Origin: Actinomycetes bacterium
GTDB taxonomy: Bacteria; Actinomycetota; Acidimicrobiia; Acidimicrobiales; Acidimicrobiaceae
Assembly (NCBI GenBank): GCA_021823045.1
Contig: JAKAPB010000065.1
Coordinates: forward strand, 1-8,017
Direction: 5' to 3'
DNA: 8,017 nucleotides
Part shown: one piece after another, positions 1-7,358 of the stretch
Position numbering within the stretch: the stretch's first letter is position 1
How the letters are laid out: every line of letters begins with the position of its first letter
Position numbers and translations under genes: made by a program
The notes under the pieces: model-generated
Told to the model about the DNA's origin: nothing
What the model saw: the letters and a program-made list of their open reading frames with translations, nothing else
Databases searched by the model: none

Positions 1-948
1 TCCGATCTTATCTTGCTCTTAGGTCCTACCGGCTGCGGGAAGACACTTTTGGCTCAAACCTTGGCGAGGATGCTAAATGTTCCCTTCGCTATTGCTGACG
101 CCACCGCGCTGACCGAGGCGGGCTACGTCGGTGAAGACGTTGAGAACATTCTTCTCAAGCTGATCCAAGCCGCCGAGTACGACGTCAAGAAGGCGGAGAC
201 GGGAATCATCTATATCGACGAAATCGATAAGATCGCCCGCAAGTCCGAGAACCCTTCTATAACTCGCGACGTATCTGGAGAGGGTGTACAACAGGCCCTC
301 CTGAAAATCCTGGAAGGTACGGTCGCCTCCGTTCCGCCACAAGGCGGCAGGAAGCACCCCCATCAGGAGTTCATCCAGATAGACACTACCAATGTCCTCT
401 TTATCTGTGGTGGAGCCTTCGCCGGGTTAGACAGACTGATCGAGTCGAGGGTCGGACGTAAGTCGATGGGTTTTCGTGCCGACCTAAAGACCGGCAACTA
501 CAACGAGGGTGAAATCCTGAAGAAGGTCTTACCCGAGGATCTGTTGAAGTTTGGCCTTATACCCGAATTCGTCGGGAGACTTCCGGTAATAGGTGCGGTA
601 TCTAATCTCGACAAAGAGGCACTGATACAAATATTGGTCGAGCCGAAGAACGCACTCGTCAAGCAGTACCAGAAGGTATTTGAACTAGACGGCGTAGAGC
701 TGGAGTTCACCGAGGACGCACAGAGCGCCATCGCCGAGCAAGCACTGCTCAGGGGAACTGGAGCTAGGGGGCTGCGCGCGATTATCGAAGAAGTGTTGCT
801 GGATGCGATGTACGACATCCCCTCACGCTCCGACGTTGGCAAGTGCGTCATCGACAGGGAGACGGTGCTAAATAACGTAGCACCTACTTTGCAACCTAAG
901 ATTCCGGGCACTAACAGGCCAGATCGCTCGAGGAGGGCGGCCTCTTAG
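1..948 (+). CDS. clpX: ATP-dependent Clp protease ATP-binding subunit ClpX (5' truncated by window)
   Basis: AAA+ unfoldase that recognises tagged substrates, unfolds them with ATP and feeds them into the ClpP peptidase in the cytoplasm. The frame is open from base 1, so the real start and roughly 110 N-terminal residues (zinc-binding domain and start of the AAA+ module) lie upstream; the 315 residues seen fit the C-terminal three quarters of a ~425-residue ClpX. Visible motifs in order: Walker A GPTGCGKT (bases 22-45), pore loop GYVG (121-132), Walker B IIYIDE (205-222), RKH loop (349-357), sensor-1 region VLFICGGAF, a ClpP-docking IGF-type loop reading MGF (466-474), and sensor-2 GARGLR (760-777). 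The tail is Arg-rich and ends in TAG. The TTG at 13 is inside the Walker A strand and is not a true start. The stop shares one base with folC. Family identity is near certain from motif order. Confidence 0.97.
   Translation, partial: SDLILLLGPTGCGKTLLAQTLARMLNVPFAIADATALTEAGYVGEDVENILLKLIQAAEYDVKKAETGIIYIDEIDKIARKSENPSITRDVSGEGVQQALLKILEGTVASVPPQGGRKHPHQEFIQIDTTNVLFICGGAFAGLDRLIESRVGRKSMGFRADLKTGNYNEGEILKKVLPEDLLKFGLIPEFVGRLPVIGAVSNLDKEALIQILVEPKNALVKQYQKVFELDGVELEFTEDAQSAIAEQALLRGTGARGLRAIIEEVLLDAMYDIPSRSDVGKCVIDRETVLNNVAPTLQPKIPGTNRPDRSRRAAS
931..936 (+). promoter_or_regulatory. Shine-Dalgarno for folC inside the clpX 3' end
   Basis: AGGAGG lies in the last codons of clpX, 11 nt before the GTG at 948. 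Spacing is slightly long but this is the only strong ribosome binding site near the start, and it supports folC translation directly coupled to the end of clpX. Confidence 0.6.
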
Positions 949-2261
949 TGGCCGAAGAAATTTCTCCCCTCGATCCGGGTCGTTGGTTCGATTCCCTTTT
1001 GGACACCGAGCTAGACCCGATATCGAGGGAGAGTTTCGATCCCTCGACACTTCCGGTGCAGATGATCCTCGACTGCCTCGGTGAACCGCAGAGAAACTAT
1101 TCGGCGATCCACGTGACCGGGACAAATGGAAAGGGTTCGGTAGTCGCCATGACCACGGCGATACTAGATGCAGCGGGTTGCTCCACTGGCAGCTTTACCT
1201 CGCCCGATTTGGGATCCTTAAGGGAGAGGATAAAGGTCTACCTCCAAGAGGTGGAAGAGGACGAGTTCGAACTCGAGCTATCTACGGTGGCGACATTAGT
1301 GGATCAATTTTCCCTTCCTAGGCCTTCAAAGTTTGAGGCACTCGTAGCGACGGCGCTTTCGATCTTTTCCAACAACGGCGTCGAAGTTGCCGTTGTTGAG
1401 GTGGGAATGGGCGGCGAACTGGACGCCACCAACGTTTTGGATGCCCGAGTGGTCGTCTGCACGAACATCGGATCAGACCATATGGCTCAACTGGGCGGAA
1501 GTCGCGAGGGGATCGCTAGGGCGAAATCGGGGATAGTGCATAACGAGTCCAAGGTCATCCTAGGAGACGTTGATGAGGCCTTTTTTGATTTCTTTGCTAA
1601 AAGGACCGATGAGAAGGTAATTAGGCTCGGAAGCGAGATAATCATTGAGTCGGATCTGCTGGCCGTCGGGGGTCGTCAGATCAGCTTTAGAACCTCAAGG
1701 TCCGAGTTCAAAGAGATATTTGTTCCACTATCGGGTTCGTTTCAAGGAAAAAATGTCGCATTGGCGACCGCTGCCGCTGAGGAGTACTTAGAGAGGGGAG
1801 TTCCATCTGATCTCCTCCAGAGCGTGCTTTTGGATCTCAAGATTCCGGGCCGAATGGAGATCGTTGCTCATAGCCCCCTCTGTATCCTCGACGTCGCTCA
1901 CAACTATGAGGCTGCCGGCGAGCTAGGAAAGTCACTTAGGGACAGCTTTGGCTACGAAACCGGATGGGTGGTTCTCTATGCCGCCACCCACAAGAGGGAC
2001 CCAAAGAGGTTCCTCGAGGCCCTTGGTCCATCTAGTATCGATCGGCTAATTTCGGTCGACCTGGGTCTGAAAATACAGGTGGATCCGTATGACGTCGCAG
2101 GAGCGGCTTCAAGCCTAGGCATTCTGTCCTCAGTGGCTGGTGACCCAGGTTCGGCATTGATAGCGGCGAGAGAGCGGCTCATTGAGGGTCAAATAGTCCT
2201 TGGCACCGGAAGCCACTACCTCGTCGGTGGAATTCGAAGATTACTGTTAGGGTTCGATTAG
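948..2261 (+). CDS. folC: Folylpolyglutamate synthase / dihydrofolate synthase (FolC)
   Basis: Mur-ligase-family enzyme that adds glutamate to dihydropteroate and/or folates using ATP, in the cytoplasm. 437 residues, the usual size. Motifs: P-loop TGTNGKGS (57-64); folate loop [11 protein letters not shown] (85-95); [13 protein letters not shown] (151-163); [11 protein letters not shown] (173-183), with the metal-region His178; AKSGI (192-196), with K193 at the position of the carbamylated lysine; linker PGRME (300-304); C-domain [10 protein letters not shown] (314-323); KRD (349-351); [10 protein letters not shown] (419-428). Several positions depart from the commonest family forms (SPHL to SPDL, GGR to GGE, EKAGI to AKSGI, HNP to HNY), but the fold signature is intact. 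GTG start chosen: it overlaps the clpX stop by one base and has AGGAGG upstream. In Streptomyces valS sits between clpX and folC; here it does not. Whether it is mono- or bifunctional cannot be told from sequence. Confidence 0.93.
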   Translation: MAEEISPLDPGRWFDSLLDTELDPISRESFDPSTLPVQMILDCLGEPQRNYSAIHVTGTNGKGSVVAMTTAILDAAGCSTGSFTSPDLGSLRERIKVYLQEVEEDEFELELSTVATLVDQFSLPRPSKFEALVATALSIFSNNGVEVAVVEVGMGGELDATNVLDARVVVCTNIGSDHMAQLGGSREGIARAKSGIVHNESKVILGDVDEAFFDFFAKRTDEKVIRLGSEIIIESDLLAVGGRQISFRTSRSEFKEIFVPLSGSFQGKNVALATAAAEEYLERGVPSDLLQSVLLDLKIPGRMEIVAHSPLCILDVAHNYEAAGELGKSLRDSFGYETGWVVLYAATHKRDPKRFLEALGPSSIDRLISVDLGLKIQVDPYDVAGAASSLGILSSVAGDPGSALIAARERLIEGQIVLGTGSHYLVGGIRRLLLGFD

Positions 2262-2290
2262 AAAGCGCCCTTCAATACCGCCGTTCCTGC

Positions 2291-2296
2291 TAGGAT
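2291..2296 (+). promoter_or_regulatory. Possible -10 box for ndk (short-leader transcript)
   Basis: TAGGAT matches the actinobacterial TANNNT -10 pattern and sits 11 nt before the ndk ATG, which would place transcription start only about 4-5 nt upstream of the codon. No clear -35 is visible. The same AGGA (2292-2295) could instead be a badly spaced Shine-Dalgarno, 12 nt from ATG; the two readings cannot be separated here. Confidence 0.35.
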
Positions 2297-2307
2297 TAAC
2301 CCCTCGT

Positions 2308-2721
2308 ATGGGAAGAACTCTGCTAATTTGTAAACCGGACGCAGTCGAGAGAGGCCTCGTCGGTGAGATAATTTCTCGGATCGAGAGAAAAGGCCTCAAG
2401 ATTGGTCAACTCGAGCTTCGCCAATTAGATGAGGCGATAGCGAAGGCTCACTATCAAGAGCACGACGGCAAAAGTTTTTTTGGTGAGCTAGTCGCCTTTA
2501 TTACTAGGTCACCGGTAGTTCTAGCGGTAGTTTCTGGCCCGGATGACGTTTACGCCATCGTGCGGTCGATGATGGGTGCGACCAATCCAGCTGTTGCGGC
2601 TCCGGGGACGATCAGGGGGGATCTAGCGGTATCGGTTGGGGAGAACTTGGTGCACGGCTCCGACTCATTGGAGGCGGCGGCTCGGGAGATAGAACTTTTC
2701 TTCCCCGGGCTAGCACAGTAG
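2308..2721 (+). CDS. ndk: Nucleoside diphosphate kinase
   Basis: Transfers the gamma-phosphate of ATP onto NDPs through a phospho-histidine intermediate, balancing NTP and dNTP pools in the cytoplasm. 137 residues, full length for bacterial Ndk. Hallmarks: [14 protein letters not shown] at the N-terminus with nucleotide-site Lys9; [11 protein letters not shown] (48-58); SMMGATNP (87-94); the Kpn-loop region PGTIRGD (99-105); and active site NLVHGSDS (113-120) with catalytic His116. It lies 46 bp after folC and 64 bp before mreB, the classical actinobacterial position. ATG start chosen because the TLLICKPDA core begins at residue 4, as in the family. Translation signal is weak: no Shine-Dalgarno at normal spacing, so a leaderless-like or short-leader message is possible. 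Confidence 0.97.
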   Translation: MGRTLLICKPDAVERGLVGEIISRIERKGLKIGQLELRQLDEAIAKAHYQEHDGKSFFGELVAFITRSPVVLAVVSGPDDVYAIVRSMMGATNPAVAAPGTIRGDLAVSVGENLVHGSDSLEAAAREIELFFPGLAQ

Positions 2722-2733
2722 TTTCGACTAACT

Positions 2734-2749
2734 AAGGTCTTACGACCTT
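2734..2749 (+). repeat. Perfect 6-bp inverted repeat between ndk and mreB
   Basis: AAGGTC - TTAC - GACCTT forms a perfect 6-bp stem with a 4-nt loop, 12 nt after the ndk stop and immediately upstream of an AT-rich run (TTATATATT). It could be a weak terminator for ndk, or a protein-binding operator abutting the putative mreB -10. The stem is short and GC-poor and the run after it is not pure T, so a strong intrinsic terminator is unlikely. Confidence 0.45.
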
Positions 2750-2751
2750 TA

Positions 2752-2757
2752 TATATT
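2752..2757 (+). promoter_or_regulatory. Putative -10 box of the mreBCD-mrdA operon
   Basis: TATATT fits TANNNT/TATAAT in the most AT-rich part of the ndk-mreB gap. Transcription would start near 2764, giving a leader of about 22 nt that contains the mreB Shine-Dalgarno. No convincing -35 is visible; the place it would occupy runs into the inverted repeat at 2734-2749. Confidence 0.4.
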
Positions 2758-2772
2758 CATCCACCAGGATCT

Positions 2773-2777
2773 GGAGG
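2773..2777 (+). promoter_or_regulatory. Shine-Dalgarno fixing the GTG start of mreB
   Basis: GGAGG ends 8 nt before GTG at 2786. The in-frame ATGs at 2807 and 2819 have no comparable site, so GTG is preferred. Confidence 0.75.
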
Positions 2778-2785
2778 TTCAGAAA

Positions 2786-3817
2786 GTGGCTCGATTCTCA
2801 CCCCTGATGGGCAGGGACATGGCGGTCGACCTCGGTACGGCAAATACCTTGGTATACGTAAGGGGCAAGGGTATCGTCTTGGACGAACCATCGGTAGTTG
2901 CCATCAATACTAAAGACGGCAGACCGTTGGCGGTTGGGGTAGAGGCTAAGAGGATGATCGGCCGTACTCCGTCGAACATCCAGGCGATTCGGCCACTCAA
3001 AGACGGTGTGATCGCAGACTTCGAGATCTGCGAGAAGATGCTTCGCTACTTCATCCATAAGGTACACCAGTCGAAGTTTTCTAAGCCGCGGATGATCATC
3101 TGCGTTCCCTCTGGAATAACCGGTGTAGAGCAGAGGGCGGTCCAAGAGGCCGCCGAGTATGCGGGAGCCCGCAAGCCGGCTTACATAATCGAAGAGCCGA
3201 TGGCGGCGGCGATCGGTGCCGGCCTGCCGATACATGAGCCAACCGGCAACATGGTGGTGGACATTGGTGGTGGGACCACCGAAGTCGCAGTTATCTCCCT
3301 CGGTGGAATCGTCACCTCACGCTCGATCAGAATCGGTGGGGACGAACTCGATGAGGCAATTATCTCCTTCGTCAAAAAGGAGTACAACCTGGCCCTCGGA
3401 GAGAGGACCGCAGAAGAGATCAAGATGGCACTTGGGTCCGCTTATCCGCTCGAGGAAGAACTTCAGGCGGAGATCCGGGGTCGTGACCTGATTACCGGTC
3501 TTCCTAAGACGATACTCATCTCTACCCAAGAGATTCGCAAGGCGATTGAGGAGCCGATAGCAGCGATAGTCGATGCAGTCAAGGTCACCCTCGATGCCAC
3601 GCCTCCCGAGCTTTCCGCTGACATCATGGAGCAGGGTATCGTGCTCACCGGCGGTGGAGCGATGCTCACCGGTCTGGAGCGACGGATACAGGCAGAGACT
3701 GGAATGCCGATCGTCGTCGCTAAGAACCCGTTGCAGTGTGTAGCTATCGGGTCTGGACAGTGTCTAGAGGAGTTTGACGCTCTCAAGCAGGTGTTGATTT
3801 CGGCTTCCGGCCGCTGA
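2786..3817 (+). CDS. mreB: Rod shape-determining protein MreB
   Basis: Bacterial actin that polymerises on the inner face of the membrane and positions peptidoglycan synthesis along the cell side. 343 residues, normal length. Actin-fold motifs: phosphate-1 [10 protein letters not shown] (15-24); connect-1 region with [15 protein letters not shown] (105-119); [13 protein letters not shown] (134-146); phosphate-2 [15 protein letters not shown] (157-171); [13 protein letters not shown] (180-192), as in true MreB; adenosine motif [15 protein letters not shown] (284-298). The short N-terminus ([12 protein letters not shown]) is mildly basic and may aid membrane contact, though this is inference. 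GTG start with GGAGG 8 nt upstream. First gene of a four-gene operon; the next start is 15 bp on. It could be a paralogue such as Mbl by name, but the mreCD-mrdA context favours MreB. Confidence 0.97.
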   Translation: MARFSPLMGRDMAVDLGTANTLVYVRGKGIVLDEPSVVAINTKDGRPLAVGVEAKRMIGRTPSNIQAIRPLKDGVIADFEICEKMLRYFIHKVHQSKFSKPRMIICVPSGITGVEQRAVQEAAEYAGARKPAYIIEEPMAAAIGAGLPIHEPTGNMVVDIGGGTTEVAVISLGGIVTSRSIRIGGDELDEAIISFVKKEYNLALGERTAEEIKMALGSAYPLEEELQAEIRGRDLITGLPKTILISTQEIRKAIEEPIAAIVDAVKVTLDATPPELSADIMEQGIVLTGGGAMLTGLERRIQAETGMPIVVAKNPLQCVAIGSGQCLEEFDALKQVLISASGR

Positions 3818-3823
3818 TTGCTT

Positions 3824-3829
3824 GGGGGA
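3824..3829 (+). promoter_or_regulatory. Crowded Shine-Dalgarno before the TTG start of mreC
   Basis: GGGGGA ends only 3 nt before TTG at 3833. The codon just before the TTG is an in-frame TAG (3830-3832), so no earlier start is possible. A close ribosome binding site plus a TTG codon suggests low initiation relative to mreB. Confidence 0.55.
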
Positions 3830-3832
3830 TAG

Positions 3833-4663
3833 TTGGCAAAGCTCTTTGAGCGCCCTCGAATCACCCTGTTTATCCTGGTTCTGGCTTCGGCGTCGCTGAT
3901 CACCCTGAACTATAGGGGAGGGTCAAGGTTCTCCTTCGTCTCGGTTAAGGCCGCGGTGAGGGACGTTATAACTCCGGTTCGGTCGACCCTTAATAGCGCC
4001 TTTAGTCCGGTTGGGAACGTGATTACCGGGGCCTTTGACTACGGTTCTCTCAAAGCAGAGAATCGGAAACTGAAGAGCCAGATCTACGGGGCAGAGATGG
4101 TAAAGCTTGCTGCCGGGGATGCCCAGCGTCAGCTGAACCAGCTCCTTAAGCTCGACAATATTCAGTTTGCCCAAGGTATTGCGTCTGTTCCGGCTCAAGT
4201 CATCTCGATGACCCCATCGAACCTCCAACTGAGTTTTGAAATCGACAAGGGCCAATCCGTCGGGATCCGTCTCGGTATGGTTGTCGTAGGAGGCAGTGGA
4301 CTAGCGGGTCGGATTGTAGCCGTTGGTTCGACGACGTCTACGGTATTGATGGTGAGTGATCCGAACTTCGCCGCCGGCGTAAGATTTGGATCGGGTGGCA
4401 ATATAGCGCTACTCAATGGACAGGGTATGAACGAGCCCCTCAAGGTGAATCTCGTGGATCCTGGCGCCCCGATTAGGGTCGGTCAGGTGCTGGTAACTTC
4501 TGGTCTGCAGGGGGAGATCTTCCCTCCGGGTATTCCAATAGCGAAGGTTACCGCTATAGCTAATCCACTTGGTGCACTTCAGGAGAGCGTCAAGGCGGTT
4601 CCGGTTGTGGACTATGCCGGGCTGCAGTACGTTCGGGTGCTGAAATGGCAGCCGCCGTCGTGA
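3833..4663 (+). CDS. mreC: Rod shape-determining protein MreC
   Basis: Bitopic membrane scaffold that links MreB, MreD, RodA and PBP2 and activates PBP2 from the outer side of the membrane. 276 residues, typical. Layout: short basic cytoplasmic tail (1-10), one transmembrane helix (about 10-26), a linker, a coiled-coil-prone charged stretch (about 70-107: LKAENRKLKSQ onward), then the paired beta-barrel MreC domain. Family marks include FEIDKGQSVGIRLGMVVV (135-152), GLAGRIVAV (156-164), SDPNFAAGVRF (175-185) and TSGLQGEIFPPGIPIAKV (222-239). Start: TTG at 3833 is the first codon after an in-frame stop and is needed to give the helix a cytoplasmic lead, so the call is firm despite the rare codon. 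Its 3' end overlaps mreD. Confidence 0.95.
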   Translation: MAKLFERPRITLFILVLASASLITLNYRGGSRFSFVSVKAAVRDVITPVRSTLNSAFSPVGNVITGAFDYGSLKAENRKLKSQIYGAEMVKLAAGDAQRQLNQLLKLDNIQFAQGIASVPAQVISMTPSNLQLSFEIDKGQSVGIRLGMVVVGGSGLAGRIVAVGSTTSTVLMVSDPNFAAGVRFGSGGNIALLNGQGMNEPLKVNLVDPGAPIRVGQVLVTSGLQGEIFPPGIPIAKVTAIANPLGALQESVKAVPVVDYAGLQYVRVLKWQPPS

Positions 4664-5181
4664 CGTCGAGGTTATTTTTCATCCGTTTGCCACTCCTACT
4701 GATTACCATTGTCGTCCTGCAGCATTCCGGGGTCGGCGGTTTGTCGATATCGGGGATCCACCCCGACATTATCCTCGGCCTGGTTTGTGCAACGGGAATA
4801 GTCGCCGGCCGGGAGAAGGGTGCTCTAATAGGCTTCTTGGCCGGGATACTCGCCGACTCGTTTCTCGTAACCCCTTATGGACTCTCCGCTCTGATCTACA
4901 CGGTCGTCGGCTACCTCGCAGGGGAGCTCGAGAGATTTGAATTAGCGGAATCTAAGATTGTATCCTTTTTAGCCGTCGGTGCAATGTCGGGGGTCGGGGT
5001 CCTCTTGTTCTATGGAACCGAATTTGTGCTGGGAATTCATAATCCGCTCAGCCACCAGCTACTAGCAGAAGTATCTGTAGTAAGTCTTCTCAACGTCGTG
5101 ATTTCGCCAATTTTGGTTTTTTCAGCTAGGTTCTCGCTGAAACCTTCCGGCGTAGATTCACGATTTGAATCGCGGAGGTAG
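4645..5181 (+). CDS. mreD: Rod shape-determining protein MreD
   Basis: Polytopic inner-membrane partner of MreC. 178 residues, highly hydrophobic, with about five predicted membrane segments (near 10-27, 41-55, 60-93 as a hairpin, 105-125, 140-160). The family signature ALIGFLAGILADSF - TPYGLSALIYTVVGYLAG (60-92) is clear. Two starts are possible: ATG at 4645, overlapping mreC by 19 bp, or in-frame GTG at 4660, which forms a GTGA overlap with the mreC stop and gives a protein five residues shorter. Neither has a good Shine-Dalgarno; both imply coupling to mreC translation. The coordinate given is the longer form. The last 15 or so residues are polar and Arg-rich, as expected for a cytoplasmic tail. 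Confidence 0.93.
   Translation: MAAAVVTSRLFFIRLPLLLITIVVLQHSGVGGLSISGIHPDIILGLVCATGIVAGREKGALIGFLAGILADSFLVTPYGLSALIYTVVGYLAGELERFELAESKIVSFLAVGAMSGVGVLLFYGTEFVLGIHNPLSHQLLAEVSVVSLLNVVISPILVFSARFSLKPSGVDSRFESRR
5174..5178 (+). promoter_or_regulatory. Shine-Dalgarno fixing the GTG start of mrdA
   Basis: GGAGG inside the last mreD codons lies 6 nt before GTG 5185 and 15 nt before the in-frame ATG 5194, so spacing favours the GTG. Confidence 0.7.
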
Positions 5182-5184
5182 TCC

Positions 5185-7251
5185 GTGGGAAATATGTCGG
5201 CCGTCGAATCGGCGGAGATGAGCCAAAAGAGGGCCAAGAGACGCACCCGGGCCTTGGGTTTCGCAGCCGCAGCACTCTTTGCGGGCATGCTGGCCCGGCT
5301 GTATTCGCTGCAGATCTTGCAGGCCCCCCTCTACCAGGCCCAGGCTACCGCTAACCAAGTAAGGACGGTCTCGGTCGAGCCCCCCAGGGGGCTAATCCTA
5401 GATAGAAATGGGCGGGTTCTCGTCGGCAACCAGGTAGTAGAGGTGCTCGCCGTCTCCCAGCACGCTGCTACCACCTACCCCAAGGTCGTCCCCAATCTGG
5501 CTAAGCTCCTCGGGGTCCCGGTGTCACAGGTGACCCTGGCACTCAATAACTCGCAGTTCAGCCCGTATGAGCCGACCCCGGTTGCCTATGGTATCTCCAA
5601 GCAGAAGGCGATCTATGTCCAGGAGCATGCGGCGCAGTTTCCAGGAGTTATCACCGAACTCACCACCCAGCGCACCTACCCCGAAGGGTCGACAGCGGCA
5701 CAGGTCCTCGGATATGTCGGCCAAATAAAGCCATCCCAGCTCGCAAAGCTGTCTCAAAAGGGTTATACCGCCCAGTCGCAGATAGGCCTAGCGGGAGTTG
5801 AGGCGACCTACGAATCATACCTAAGGGGAGTGCCGGGCCAGACAAAGCTCGAGGTGACAGCTTCGGGTAACGTAGTCGGGACGCTGGGTGAGACCGCACC
5901 AAAACCCGGGGGCAATCTGGTCTTGTCGATCGACACGTCACTTCAGAAGGTGGTTGAACAGGCGCTAGGTTCGGAGATCAAGGCCCTCTCACATACCTAT
6001 GACCCATACTTCCACACCTACCTCCCCGAACTCACCGGTGCTGCGGTCGTCGAGAACCCGAATACCGGGTCGGTCTTGGCGATGGCCTCGTTCCCCTCAT
6101 ACAATCCCTCGATCTGGGTTGGTGGGATTTCGACCAAAAACTACTCAATCCTTACCAACCCCGCTAATAACTATCCGTTAATCAATCGGGCGATACAGGG
6201 TGAGTACACCCCAGGCTCGACCTTCAAGCTCGCCACGGCTTCGGCGGCCTTGAACTCCGGCCTTGTAACCCCCTATACCCTGATCCACGACCCTGGCTAC
6301 TTCGCAATACCCGGCTGTACCGTCGGCAAGTGTTCTTTTCACAACTCCGGTGGCGAGTCGTTGGGAAACATCAATATCGTCACCGCACTCTCGGCATCGG
6401 ACGACGTCTTTTTCTACACTTTGGGATATCGGTTCTATGTAGCAACCCAACAGTACGGTAATACGCCGATCCAGAACATGGCGGCTGCTTACGGCTGGGG
6501 ATCTCCAACCGGGATCAATCTCCCAGGCGAGGCTTCTGGGATGGTCGACTCGCTCTCCTTACGCCAAGAGTTGCATAAGCTCTACCCACAGGCCTATCCC
6601 TACGCCAACTGGTATACCGCCGACCAGCTGGAAATGGCCTTCGGTCAGGGAGAGACCCTAATCACCCCGCTCCAGATGGCCAACGCATACGCAACCTTCG
6701 CCAACGGTGGCACAAGGTACGTCCCACGAATCGCCGTGGGTGTGGTCAACGGACAAGGAAAGGTAATCGATAAGTTTGCCCCAAAGGTAGCGGGACACGT
6801 CAAATTATCGGCTTACAATCATGCTGCGATGCTCGCAGGATTCGAGGGAGCGGTTTCTGGACCACTCGGTACGGCATCGGGGGCGTTTCAGGGATTCCCC
6901 TTCAACAAGTTTCCGTTAGCCGGAAAGACGGGAACCGCATCGGTACAAGGACTAAATCCGAACTCGTGGTTCGTCGCGTTTGGCCCGGCTCAATCCCCGC
7001 AGTACGTCGTTTCCGTCGTGATCAAAGAGGGTGGTTTCGGTGCTTCCGCCGCCGCCCCGGTCGCTAGGAAGATATTCGAATACCTACTGAATCACCCAGT
7101 CGGTCCGGTTAAATTCGGTGTCGGCCACTTGGCCGCCGGGAGCATTGCAGCCGTCGGTAAGAATGGACAGGTCACCACGACGACCGCTGCAAATTCCAAG
7201 TCGACGCCCTCTGGGAGTACCACGACTACGGCCGCTAAGTCCGCCGGCTGA
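5185..7251 (+). CDS. mrdA: Penicillin-binding protein 2 (class B PBP, elongasome transpeptidase)
   Basis: Membrane-anchored D,D-transpeptidase that cross-links new peptidoglycan during elongation with RodA as glycan polymerase. 688 residues. Layout: cytoplasmic basic tail (QKRAKRRTR), transmembrane helix about 22-44, pedestal domain starting PPRGLILDRNGRVL (66-79), then TYPEGSTAAQVLGYVGQI (164-181) and GLAGVEATYESYLRG (201-215). The transpeptidase domain runs from about 285 to 635: catalytic S345 in STFK (345-348), second motif S405-D406-D407 (SxD, as in E. coli PBP2), and KTGT (581-584). Two cysteines, C378 and C383, lie between the first two motifs. After about residue 660 the tail is low complexity with two TTTTAA blocks (664-669, 679-684). 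Codons end in C more often than in clpX/folC, though this was judged by eye. GTG start from Shine-Dalgarno spacing; 3 bp after mreD. No rodA follows within the window. Confidence 0.95.
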   Translation: MGNMSAVESAEMSQKRAKRRTRALGFAAAALFAGMLARLYSLQILQAPLYQAQATANQVRTVSVEPPRGLILDRNGRVLVGNQVVEVLAVSQHAATTYPKVVPNLAKLLGVPVSQVTLALNNSQFSPYEPTPVAYGISKQKAIYVQEHAAQFPGVITELTTQRTYPEGSTAAQVLGYVGQIKPSQLAKLSQKGYTAQSQIGLAGVEATYESYLRGVPGQTKLEVTASGNVVGTLGETAPKPGGNLVLSIDTSLQKVVEQALGSEIKALSHTYDPYFHTYLPELTGAAVVENPNTGSVLAMASFPSYNPSIWVGGISTKNYSILTNPANNYPLINRAIQGEYTPGSTFKLATASAALNSGLVTPYTLIHDPGYFAIPGCTVGKCSFHNSGGESLGNINIVTALSASDDVFFYTLGYRFYVATQQYGNTPIQNMAAAYGWGSPTGINLPGEASGMVDSLSLRQELHKLYPQAYPYANWYTADQLEMAFGQGETLITPLQMANAYATFANGGTRYVPRIAVGVVNGQGKVIDKFAPKVAGHVKLSAYNHAAMLAGFEGAVSGPLGTASGAFQGFPFNKFPLAGKTGTASVQGLNPNSWFVAFGPAQSPQYVVSVVIKEGGFGASAAAPVARKIFEYLLNHPVGPVKFGVGHLAAGSIAAVGKNGQVTTTTAANSKSTPSGSTTTTAAKSAG
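7174..7236 (+). repeat. Imperfect direct repeat encoding the Thr/Ala-rich PBP2 tail
   Basis: Two 18-bp blocks beginning ACCACGAC (7174-7191 and 7219-7236), offset by 45 bp, both encode TTTTAA. Synonymous differences show the repeat is conserved as protein rather than as a fresh DNA duplication. Confidence 0.5.
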
Positions 7252-7334
7252 ACTCGGGTCGAACTTAGCCACTCGGGGATCACTAGGGAACTGGGCGGAT
7301 TTCTTCAACGACTCTTCGCTCAGGTGGGCTTTTC

Positions 7335-7354
7335 GGTTCGGAGAGAACTTTTTT
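7335..7354 (+). terminator. Weak intrinsic-terminator-like hairpin after mrdA
   Basis: GGTTC - GGAGA - GAACT gives four Watson-Crick pairs and one G-U pair around a 5-nt loop, with six T residues (7349-7354, the first also in the stem). It lies 84 bp after the mrdA stop and could end the mre operon, but the stem is short for an efficient terminator. Confidence 0.35.
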
Positions 7355-7358
7355 GGGT

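Noticed and set aside
498..911. 137-codon minus-strand ORF opposite clpX
   Set aside because: It lies wholly antisense to conserved clpX sequence, is Ser-rich shadow composition and has no recognisable domain.
2798..3235. 145-codon minus-strand ORF opposite mreB
   Set aside because: Fully explained as the complement of MreB codons, with no independent initiation signal or family motif.
3265..3282. GGTGG-TGGGA-CCACC inverted repeat inside mreB
   Set aside because: It encodes the conserved GGGTT phosphate-2 loop, so codon choice for Gly-Gly-Gly-Thr-Thr explains the symmetry.
3463..3903. 146-codon minus-strand ORF opposite mreB/mreC
   Set aside because: Antisense to the conserved MreB C-terminus and the mreC start; composition is that of a reverse-frame shadow.
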